Positions 15,847 to 22,316 of a DNA stretch of 37,629 nucleotides are shown here, piece after piece. Every line of letters begins with the position of its first letter. Within the stretch, counting starts at the first letter, position 1. The stretch is from Phycisphaerales bacterium (GTDB taxonomy: Bacteria > Planctomycetota > Phycisphaerae > Phycisphaerales > SM1A02): positions 1 to 37,629 of the forward strand of contig JAPKCC010000022.1 in NCBI GenBank assembly GCA_028823105.1. The letters are read 5' to 3'. The position numbers and the translations under genes were made by a program. The notes below the pieces were generated by a model, which had not been told where the DNA came from, made no database searches, and saw only the letters and a program-made list of their open reading frames with translations.

Positions 15847-16686
15847 ATGTCAAATCCAGTCGAACTCTTCGGATATCCGGTGCTTGGGCGGCTTGGTGAC
15901 GGAGCCGCCAGCACCATCTATCGAATTCGAAATCCGCAATCAGGCGAGGAACATGCGCTCAAGCATGTTGTGAAGCGCGGTGAGAAGGACCAGCGATTCA
16001 TCGACCAGCTCGTCGACGAACAGCGGATCGGGGCCCGATTGAGTCATACGTCGATTCGCCGCATCGGCAGGTTGCTTCGGAAGCGTCGCAAGTTTCGGGT
16101 CGCGGAAGTGGGATTGATCATGGAGTATGTGGATGCTCCCGGCCTCGACACGATGCAAGGGAAGACTCTTCTGGAGAACATCCGGATCTTCACCCGCATC
16201 GCGGAAGGCCTCCACTCGATGCACCAGGCAGGCATCGTCCATACGGACATCAAGCCCACGAACGTGCTGGTCGACGACTCCGTCGTGAAGATCATCGATC
16301 TCGGCCAGGCGTGTCCGATCGGGACGACGAAGGGCCGAATTCAAGGTACTCCGGGGTACATCGCGCCGGAACAGGCGCATCGCCGTCGCATCACCGAGCG
16401 AACCGACGTCTACAATCTCGGCGCGACCATGCATTGGGTGTTGTCCGGGAAGCTGATTCCCACCGCGCTGCCACCGAGGGGCTCGGAAAGCAACCTCGCG
16501 ACCGGCCCGTTGGGGCCTGATCGCATCGCGCCGCCCACCCCACTCTCAAAACTGATTCCGGGCACACCGGTCGAGATGTCGGATCTGGTCCTGGATTGCG
16601 TTCGGGTTTCCAGAGGCGATCGCCCCTCCACCATGATCCCGGTGATCGACCGACTTCTTCGGATCGATCGAATGTTGGCGGACTGA
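15847..16686 (+). CDS. Small soluble Hanks-type Ser/Thr protein kinase, non-RD
   Basis: The 279-residue protein is almost entirely a kinase domain with no membrane helix, PASTA or WD extension, unlike most planctomycete kinases. The Gly loop GRLGDGAAST is at about 14-23 and the ATP-anchoring Lys39 in HALKHV. The catalytic loop HTDIKPTN (132-139) keeps Asp134 and Asn139 but has Thr instead of Arg, making it a non-RD kinase. The metal-binding motif is DLG (151-153) instead of DFG. GTPGYIAPEQ holds the APE motif. These residues allow catalysis, so it is probably active rather than a pseudokinase. It sits in the rex plus-strand run, 42 bp before the HAD phosphatase and about 1.3 kb from the FHA-sigma gene. 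Confidence 0.92.
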   Translation: MSNPVELFGYPVLGRLGDGAASTIYRIRNPQSGEEHALKHVVKRGEKDQRFIDQLVDEQRIGARLSHTSIRRIGRLLRKRRKFRVAEVGLIMEYVDAPGLDTMQGKTLLENIRIFTRIAEGLHSMHQAGIVHTDIKPTNVLVDDSVVKIIDLGQACPIGTTKGRIQGTPGYIAPEQAHRRRITERTDVYNLGATMHWVLSGKLIPTALPPRGSESNLATGPLGPDRIAPPTPLSKLIPGTPVEMSDLVLDCVRVSRGDRPSTMIPVIDRLLRIDRMLAD

Positions 16687-16727
16687 TCGGTGCGCGATCT
16701 CGTTCGATCACAGGTAGCCTCCGCCAC

Positions 16728-17408
16728 ATGCCGGTGAGATTTAGCAACATTCTGATCGACCTCGACGGAACGCTTGTGGATTCGATCGACGGTCTGCACG
16801 CCGCCTGTCTGGCGGCTGCGGAGACCATAAAACGACCGCCACCCGATCTCGAGTTCGTCCGCCGGAGCATCGGACGAGGCTCGGATCGACTCCTTCATCT
16901 CGTTCTTCGGGGCGATGCGGAATCAATGCTTGAGCCTGACCTGCATCAACGGGCCCGCGCGGCCTTCGACCGTCACTATGCGTCAGCCTGCCTTGGGGGA
17001 TCGCACCTTCGCGTGGGTGTGGCGGAGAGTCTGAGGGAACTTCGTGCCGAAGGCCGCCGTCTCGTGGTGGCGACCAACAAGCCTCGCCGGCCGGCGGAGC
17101 TCGTCCTGCGGCATCTCGGTCTCGATGATTTGACCGACGGGCTCTGTTGTCCCGAGGATGCGGGGTGCCTCAAGCCCGACCCAGAGTTCGTAACCGCCGC
17201 GGTGGGAAATCCCGATCGGAGCGGCGTCATGCTGGTGGGTGATTCCGGGGTCGATGCGGCGACGGCGGATGCCGCATCAATTCCATTCATCGCGGTGCGT
17301 GGCGGCTATGACGAGGGAAGGGACATCGCGACACGAACGCCTTCGCCCTCGGTGGTGATCGAAACGCCAGAGGGTCTCCCAACCGCGATTCGCGCCCTCG
17401 AGAACTGA
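16728..17408 (+). CDS. HAD-family phosphatase (phosphoglycolate phosphatase-like)
   Basis: The 226-residue protein is a subfamily-I HAD hydrolase. Motif I is IDLDGTLVDS (about 9-18, nucleophile Asp10). Motif II is the Thr in VVATNKP and motif III the Lys in CLKPDPEF. Motif IV, MLVGDSGVDAATA, supplies the metal-binding acidic residues. An alpha-helical cap lies between motifs I and II. The set matches Gph-type phosphatases, which remove phosphate from 2-phosphoglycolate, but substrate specificity cannot be proven. The ATG at 16728 places motif I at the expected distance; the longer frame from 16596 overlaps the kinase gene. It is the last gene of the plus-strand run. Confidence 0.88.
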   Translation: MPVRFSNILIDLDGTLVDSIDGLHAACLAAAETIKRPPPDLEFVRRSIGRGSDRLLHLVLRGDAESMLEPDLHQRARAAFDRHYASACLGGSHLRVGVAESLRELRAEGRRLVVATNKPRRPAELVLRHLGLDDLTDGLCCPEDAGCLKPDPEFVTAAVGNPDRSGVMLVGDSGVDAATADAASIPFIAVRGGYDEGRDIATRTPSPSVVIETPEGLPTAIRALEN

Positions 17409-17423
17409 GCACGCGGGAACAAA

Positions 17424-17460
17424 AACCTCGACGCCCCCATTCAAATGGAGCGTCGAGGTT
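17424..17460 (-). terminator. Terminator between gph-like and Rrf2-like genes
   Basis: The arms AACCTCGACGC and GCGTCGAGGTT pair perfectly and, after one C-A mismatch, an inner CCATT/AATGG stem continues to a two-base loop. On the minus strand the stem is followed by TTTTGTTCCC, so it best serves the minus-strand Rrf2-like gene. Being between convergent genes, it may also stop plus-strand transcripts. Confidence 0.8.
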
Positions 17461-17506
17461 CATGATCTCACGCGATCACCCGGTGACACCGGATGACGTG
17501 GTCGGT

Positions 17507-17971
17507 TCAGCCGGCCTGACGATCTTCCGAGCGTTCGGTCGGCAATTCGGACACCAGCAACATCGGCTGGCCACAGAAAAGGTCGAAGGTCGTCTCGTCG
17601 AGGAGCGAATTCATCGCCTGTTCGACTCGGCCAATCCGGTCTGAAAGGTCGTCCGGGACCGAGACCCCGCAGATTTCACTGCCGACGAATGCGACCCGAC
17701 TGCTTTCTGGTCGTTCGAAAAGCAACCAGACGTCACGAAGGCTGATCTCATTGGGATTCTTGGCGAGGGCGTATCCGCCGCCGGGTCCTGGGGAGCCGCT
17801 GACGATGCCGGCCTGGCTCAAGGAAGAGAGCAACTTCGCCACGAATGGACGTTGGAGCCCGCGGCCATCCGCAATGTCTGCGGCAGAGACGCGTCGTGTC
17901 GCGGGGCCTTCCCAGAGCGCGGCGAGGTAACTCACGGCGGCGATGGCGGTTTCTGTTTGCTTTCCGTACAT
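17507..17971 (-). CDS. Rrf2-family transcriptional regulator lacking the Fe-S cysteines
   Basis: The 154-residue protein has the Rrf2 winged helix: YLAALWEGPATRRVSAADIA, LQRPFVAKLLSSLSQAGIV, the glycine-rich wing PGPGGGYALAKNP and EISLRDVWLLF. Family members such as IscR, NsrR and RsrR bind an Fe-S cluster with three Cys in a C-x5-C-x5/7-C region after residue 90. Here only Cys101 is present in that region (EICGVSVPDD), with Cys133 far away, so cluster binding looks lost or altered. It is divergent from the FHA-sigma gene, with the two starts only 58 bp apart, so it may regulate that gene; this is inference from position. Its own terminator is at 17424-17460. Confidence 0.85.
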   Translation of the reverse strand: MYGKQTETAIAAVSYLAALWEGPATRRVSAADIADGRGLQRPFVAKLLSSLSQAGIVSGSPGPGGGYALAKNPNEISLRDVWLLFERPESSRVAFVGSEICGVSVPDDLSDRIGRVEQAMNSLLDETTFDLFCGQPMLLVSELPTERSEDRQAG

Positions 17972-17987
17972 GGGATCTTTCTCAAAG

Positions 17988-17994
17988 AGGAGGT
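17988..17994 (+). promoter_or_regulatory. Strong Shine-Dalgarno upstream of the FHA-sigma gene
   Basis: AGGAGGT on the plus strand precedes the FHA-sigma gene. The first in-frame ATG (18030) is 35 nt away, too far for normal spacing, while an in-frame CTG at 18006 is 11 nt away. This suggests either a CTG start or a start I have placed too far downstream. Confidence 0.5.
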
Positions 17995-18029
17995 ATCAAC
18001 CAACACTGGGAATCGCAGAAGTCGAACAC

Positions 18030-19088
18030 ATGGATTCAATTCTGCCGATGATGAGCGAGTGGGTGGGGCTTGATTCGTATCTGAAAACGGTCTCTGGAGC
18101 ACTCAAGATGGTCCCGAAGGTCTCTGGCATCGAACTGATCCTCCAAGACGGGTCCCGCTTGATCGGGACGCCCGGTTCGGAGCCTGAGGCAGACATCGTG
18201 GTCGGTCGGTCTTCCGACTCCGGAATTCGACTCGAAGGCGATTCCATCAGTCGCCAGCATGCCTCTCTTCGATCCGATACGTCAGGTCGTTGGTTTGTTC
18301 GCGACCTTGGGAGCCGAGGCGGAACGTCCCTGAACTGGATTCGACTCGACGAATCGGAGGAGCCGCGGGTTCGGACCGGCGACCGACTTCGATTCGGCGA
18401 TACAAACGTTGTCGTCGACCTCCCCGGAGGGGACGGGCAGGATGGAGAAAAAGAGCAAAATCTCAGGATTGAAGCCACCGCAGAGACCCGTCAGGACGAG
18501 TTTCGGACTCGGGGGAGTCTGCTGCTCCGGTTGAACGCCTCCGGAACGATGGAACGGGAGATCGGCTGGACGGATTTCTATGATCGATATGTCCCGCTGA
18601 TCAAGGGATTTGCGCAGCGGGCGGGTGCGAAGGCGGAGGAGGCGGAAGACGTGGCTCACGAGGTGATCGCCAATTTCTTCAGGGCCGCTCATCGATTCCA
18701 ATATGACGCCAGTGCCGGGCGGTTCCGCGGCTACCTCAAGGCCGCGACCCTCAATGCGATGCGGGCCAGATGGCGGAAGCGGAAGGGGCAGGTCAACGTC
18801 GAGGACGAATCATCGCTTCCGGCGGCGGATTCCAATGAATTGGATGCGGTCTGGGATCAGGAGTGGACGCGATCCGTGATTGATCGGGCGATCGTCGCGG
18901 TCCGGATGAACGGCAAGCAGAGCGAGCAATCCTGGGAGGCATTCGATCTCTTTGGTCGTCGAGGGGTGCCGATCAGCGAGATCTCGAGTCGACTCGGCAT
19001 GACCCCCGAGGCGATTCGCCAGGCGAAGAGTCGAATTTCCAGACAGATCCGCGGGGAGATCGAACGCATTCGATCTGAAGAGGGCTGA
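18030..19088 (+). CDS. FHA domain fused to an ECF-type sigma factor
   Basis: The 352-residue protein joins a phosphothreonine-binding FHA domain to an ECF RNA polymerase sigma factor. FHA (about 33-131): DIVVGRSSDS with Gly59-Arg60, ISRQHASL with Ser74-Arg75-x-His77, and GSRGGTSLN with Asn102 are the canonical phosphopeptide-binding residues. An acidic linker (about 132-175) follows. Sigma region 2 (about 178-252) contains TDFYDRYVPLIKGFAQRAGA, AEDVAHEVIANFF and RFRGYLKAATLNAMRARWRK. Region 4 (about 280-345) contains SWEAFDLFGRRGVPISEISS and LGMTPEAIRQAKSRISRQIR. There is no anti-sigma gene beside it. I infer that Thr phosphorylation of a partner, perhaps the kinase at 15847-16686, is read by the FHA domain to control sigma activity. 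The start is uncertain (ATG 18030, or CTG 18006 behind AGGAGGT). Confidence 0.9.
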   Translation: MDSILPMMSEWVGLDSYLKTVSGALKMVPKVSGIELILQDGSRLIGTPGSEPEADIVVGRSSDSGIRLEGDSISRQHASLRSDTSGRWFVRDLGSRGGTSLNWIRLDESEEPRVRTGDRLRFGDTNVVVDLPGGDGQDGEKEQNLRIEATAETRQDEFRTRGSLLLRLNASGTMEREIGWTDFYDRYVPLIKGFAQRAGAKAEEAEDVAHEVIANFFRAAHRFQYDASAGRFRGYLKAATLNAMRARWRKRKGQVNVEDESSLPAADSNELDAVWDQEWTRSVIDRAIVAVRMNGKQSEQSWEAFDLFGRRGVPISEISSRLGMTPEAIRQAKSRISRQIRGEIERIRSEEG

Positions 19089-19094
19089 GTCCGG

Positions 19095-19562
19095 TCAACC
19101 CCTTCGGTCGAGTTCGAGGAACTCCACGCCAGCTTCATCGAAGACCGTCCGGCTTTTCTCGATCGATTCCAGCCAGTGCGCATCACCATGGTCCGATTGA
19201 TCCGGCTGGTACGTGACCACGGTGGTGATCCCCGCCTGAACCAACGCAATCGCGCAGTTGACGCAAGGGAAGAACGATGAGTAGACCGCGCAATCGATCG
19301 GGCTCACGCCGTTCCGGGCGCACTGAATGATCGCGTTCATCTCGGCGTGCACGATGAGGTCGTACTTAGCAGGACGTTCGAGACGCTCGGGTCGATCCTC
19401 GACGCCTCGCGGCAGACCATTGAATCCGGTGGAGACCACCTGCTTGTTGGGCGAGACGATCACGGCGCCGACCCCTCGCGATGGATCCTTGCTCCACCCG
19501 GCGATTTGTTCCGCCAGAGCAAGGAATCTTCGATGCCATTTCTCACTGAACGGGACCGTCAT
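19095..19562 (-). CDS. Deoxycytidylate (dCMP) deaminase family protein
   Basis: The 155-residue protein belongs to the zinc-dependent cytidine/dCMP deaminase family, which makes dUMP from dCMP for dTTP synthesis. Zinc and catalytic motifs are intact: HAEMNAI (His and Glu) and FFPCVNCAIAL (the PCxxC pair). The early segment WSKDPSRGVGAVIVSPNKQV fits ComEB-type dCMP deaminases. The family's second structural zinc site is not obvious. I chose the ATG at 19562 (MTVPFSEKW) because it overlaps the stop of the GH29 fucosidase gene (ATGA). Co-expression of a nucleotide enzyme with a fucosidase looks accidental rather than functional. Confidence 0.88.
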   Translation of the reverse strand: MTVPFSEKWHRRFLALAEQIAGWSKDPSRGVGAVIVSPNKQVVSTGFNGLPRGVEDRPERLERPAKYDLIVHAEMNAIIQCARNGVSPIDCAVYSSFFPCVNCAIALVQAGITTVVTYQPDQSDHGDAHWLESIEKSRTVFDEAGVEFLELDRRG

Positions 19563-21664
19563 CGTTTGAGCGCCTCCGCAGGTAGGGGTTGAAGTTCGAA
19601 GCCCGGTCCGGACCACTTCAGAATCAGATCATCCTGACCGGTGCCTTCAAAGTAGTCGAGGCGGAGAGGGTGCAATCCCTTCTCGAGTGCGATCACGCCG
19701 CTTTTCTCGAGGGCGGAGTGCAGGCCATCGTTATCGACGACCACCACGCTACCCAGTGAGAGCATGCTGCCGTCATCGGAATCGAGCGAGAACCGGTAGA
19801 TCCCGGTTCGTGGCGCGTTGAGGAAGCCGGTGAATCGAATCCCGAAGTTTTCGGAACGGGGCTGCATCGACAGGTCGATCGATGTCGCAACGCCTTCCGC
19901 GGCAGGTTCGAGTCCGTCGAGGCCGGCGACGGTCTCAAAGCTTCCGAGATACGCCGCCCAGCTGAGGCCGGGCCGAGAGGTCAGGGTCTGGACCGCACGC
20001 AGTGGCTTTACCCGCCGAAGTGTCGCAGTCGCAACCTTGCCGACTGGAGCGCCGTCGAAGAAACAGCGAGCCATGACGGTGGCGGAACGTCGAATCTCAA
20101 CTGGTTCATCGCCAGGATCTGACGACTCTGAGAATTCCGGGGTGGTTCCATCGAGCGTGTAACGGATCTCGACTTCATCGCTGGCGGCGGAGAATTTCAA
20201 CATCGTCGACTCGAGAAAGATCGGTTCGGCGACATCGATGCTCGGCGCGTCTACGACGATCGCCGGCCCCTCGATATCGAGGACCAATACGGTGTCAATT
20301 TCTACCGACATCCCTTCGGGGAGTCGAATCGTGAGATCGGCGCCTTCCCGTTCGACGGTGAGTGGTCCGGCGCCAGGATTCGCCAGGAGAAAAGCGCCGC
20401 GTTCCACGGGATCGTTGAGAAGACCTGGTAGTCGGATCACCCCGGACGTTGGCGACTCGAAGACGTGCAGGTAGAGCCGTTGGTTCTGATCGGCAAGGTT
20501 TCTTCGCGTACAGCGACCCCAGTCCAGTCCGGTGAAACAGGAGGCGAAGGTGCCGTGAATGCTTTCATCATTCGCCTGCATCCAGCGGCCGATCGCGGCG
20601 AGCCGCTCGATCGATTGTTCGGGGAAGCGGCCTCGTTCGTCCGGCCCCACGTTGAGCAGAAAATTGCCGCCCTTGCTGGTGATGTCGACGAGTTTCCGAA
20701 CGAGTTCCTTGGTCGGCTTGAATGCCACATCGAAGGATTGGTATCCCCACGACCGGTTCATGGTCATGCAGGTCTCCCAGTCAACGCCAAAGGGCATGCC
20801 GGTCGCGGGAATTTCCTGTTCGGGCGTTCCGAAGTCCCCCCGGTACCCGCCGGATCGGGTGAGTCCCGCCATGCCGGTCCGTCCGGTATCGACACGGTTG
20901 TTCACGATCACGGCCGGGTCGATGGTGCGAACAAAGTCGTACATCGACTGTCCGTCCTCGTGCGTCCAGGTGCCTTCCCACTCTCCGTCGAACCACAGCA
21001 CCGCTGGTTGATATCGCTCGACGAGCTCCTGCAACTGTCCCTTCATGTACCCGACGTACTGCTGGTAGTCGGCATCATTGCTCGGACGATCATCCCACGC
21101 GCGTCGCGGGAGATAGTCGGGTCGCGTCCAGTCCATGATCGAGTGGTAAAGACAGAGGACGATGCCCTCATTGCGGCACGCGGTGGCAAGCTCTCCGAGG
21201 ATGTCGCGGCCGAAGGGTGTTCCCGCGACGTCGAAGTCTGTGAGTTCACTGGGCCAGAGGCAGAAGCCGTCGTGGTGCTTGCTGGTGATGACGATGTACT
21301 TCATCCCGGCGTTCTTGGCCATCATCACCCACTGCATCGGATCGAAGTCGACGGGGTTGAACTGCTGTTGGAGCGGCATGTAGTCGTCGGGGTGAATCTT
21401 CACCGAGTTGAGGATCCATTCCGCGCCGCCGGTTCGTCGGCCTTCCCAGTACCCGCCGGGGATCGCATAGAGACCCCAGTGGATGAAGAGGCCGAAACGA
21501 GATTCGCGCCACCAGGCCATCCGCGCGTCATGTTGCGGGACGGTCTCGACCAGCGGCGTCTCGGTTCGAGGCGGAAGATCCGAAGGCCACCACGTTGCTT
21601 CCGGGGGCGGAAGGGCCCCGGTGGTGATGGCGGCATGGGCGAGCAGGCTGCAGAGGAATGGCAT
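19559..21664 (-). CDS. Secreted GH29 alpha-L-fucosidase with chitobiase-type and PA14-like domains
   Basis: This retaining exo-alpha-L-fucosidase would release fucose from fucosylated glycans outside the cytoplasm. The 701-residue protein has a short signal peptide (MPFLCSLLAHAAITTGA). The GH29 barrel shows FGLFIHWGLYAIPGG (58-71), SKHHDGFCLW (128-137), YHSIMDWTRPDY, and AVLWFDGEWEG with Asp226 the predicted nucleophile. A domain with IRYTLDGTTPEF matches the chitobiase/beta-hexosaminidase C-terminal module. The last 130 residues (DSDDGSMLSLG, then LDYFEGTGQDDLILKWSGPG) are PA14-like and probably bind carbohydrate. I chose the ATG at 21664 for the signal peptide; the longer frame starts at 21733. 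Its stop overlaps the dCMP deaminase start. It follows the GNAT gene by 49 bp and is divergent from the GH95 gene. Confidence 0.93.
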   Translation of the reverse strand: MPFLCSLLAHAAITTGALPPPEATWWPSDLPPRTETPLVETVPQHDARMAWWRESRFGLFIHWGLYAIPGGYWEGRRTGGAEWILNSVKIHPDDYMPLQQQFNPVDFDPMQWVMMAKNAGMKYIVITSKHHDGFCLWPSELTDFDVAGTPFGRDILGELATACRNEGIVLCLYHSIMDWTRPDYLPRRAWDDRPSNDADYQQYVGYMKGQLQELVERYQPAVLWFDGEWEGTWTHEDGQSMYDFVRTIDPAVIVNNRVDTGRTGMAGLTRSGGYRGDFGTPEQEIPATGMPFGVDWETCMTMNRSWGYQSFDVAFKPTKELVRKLVDITSKGGNFLLNVGPDERGRFPEQSIERLAAIGRWMQANDESIHGTFASCFTGLDWGRCTRRNLADQNQRLYLHVFESPTSGVIRLPGLLNDPVERGAFLLANPGAGPLTVEREGADLTIRLPEGMSVEIDTVLVLDIEGPAIVVDAPSIDVAEPIFLESTMLKFSAASDEVEIRYTLDGTTPEFSESSDPGDEPVEIRRSATVMARCFFDGAPVGKVATATLRRVKPLRAVQTLTSRPGLSWAAYLGSFETVAGLDGLEPAAEGVATSIDLSMQPRSENFGIRFTGFLNAPRTGIYRFSLDSDDGSMLSLGSVVVVDNDGLHSALEKSGVIALEKGLHPLRLDYFEGTGQDDLILKWSGPGFELQPLPAEALKR

Positions 21665-21713
21665 GAGGTGGTTCTCCGTCGCTGATCTTATCGAAGCGGC
21701 AGAGATCGTCGAA

Positions 21714-22244
21714 TCATGGCGTCGCGACGTCAATCGGCCTGTGGATGGGATCTTCGCCGCCGAGGTCGAGGCTCCAGTATCCGATGTCGTGCCAACGATC
21801 GAACTTCCAACCGATCGCGGGGAGTCGCCCCGCCTCGCGATACCCGATTCGTTCGTGCATGCGGATGCTGGGGTCGTTGGGAAGGGTGATCACCGCAACC
21901 GCGATTCGGAATCCGGCGCCGCGGAGCGCGTCGAGCAGGGCGAGGGAGAGCTCGGTCCCGAGGCCTCGTCGGTTCTCGGTCGCCCGGACGTACACCGACG
22001 TCTCGGCGGCGAAGCGATACGCGGTTCGATTTCGGAAGCGTGTTGCGTAGGCGTAACCGACGACATCGCCCCGGTCGTCCTCGGCGACGAGCCACGGGTG
22101 CGTCTCTATGGTGCGTTCGATCCGCCGAGCCATCTCGGAGTCGTCGGGGGCGACGGATTCGAAGCTCACGGCGCCTCGATCCACGAACGGCGCGTAGATC
22201 GCGGCGATTGGGGCCGCATCGATGGATGTCGCCGGTCGGATCAC
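21714..22244 (-). CDS. GNAT N-acetyltransferase (phosphinothricin/methionine-sulfoximine acetyltransferase-like)
   Basis: The 176-residue protein opens with MIRPATSIDAAPIAAIYAPF and continues GAVSFESVAPDDSEMARRIE. It carries the acetyl-CoA-binding stretch TENRRGLGTELSLALLDAL, and RMHERIGYREAGRL followed by KFDRWHDIGYWSLDL. This order is characteristic of the phosphinothricin acetyltransferase (PAT/MddA-like) branch of GNAT, which acetylates free amino groups of methionine-sulfoximine-like compounds. The native substrate is unknown. It lies just upstream of the GH29 gene on the same strand and is divergent from GH95 (72 bp between starts), so it may share a bidirectional promoter region, though it has no obvious role in glycan use. 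Confidence 0.88.
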   Translation of the reverse strand: MIRPATSIDAAPIAAIYAPFVDRGAVSFESVAPDDSEMARRIERTIETHPWLVAEDDRGDVVGYAYATRFRNRTAYRFAAETSVYVRATENRRGLGTELSLALLDALRGAGFRIAVAVITLPNDPSIRMHERIGYREAGRLPAIGWKFDRWHDIGYWSLDLGGEDPIHRPIDVATP

Positions 22245-22316
22245 GCGGGGACGATACCATCAGCGAAGGCCCGTCCACGATTTCGCGCCGGCCGGGCCCC
22301 AAACCGGGAGCTACCG

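Noticed and set aside
20465-21685. 406-codon plus-strand frame opposite the GH29 gene
   Set aside because: Mirror frame of a strongly supported glycosidase; no family motifs.
21483-22316. 278-codon N-terminal extension of the GH95 gene
   Set aside because: It runs antisense to the GNAT gene, is unconserved in composition, and would bury the clear signal peptide starting at 22317.
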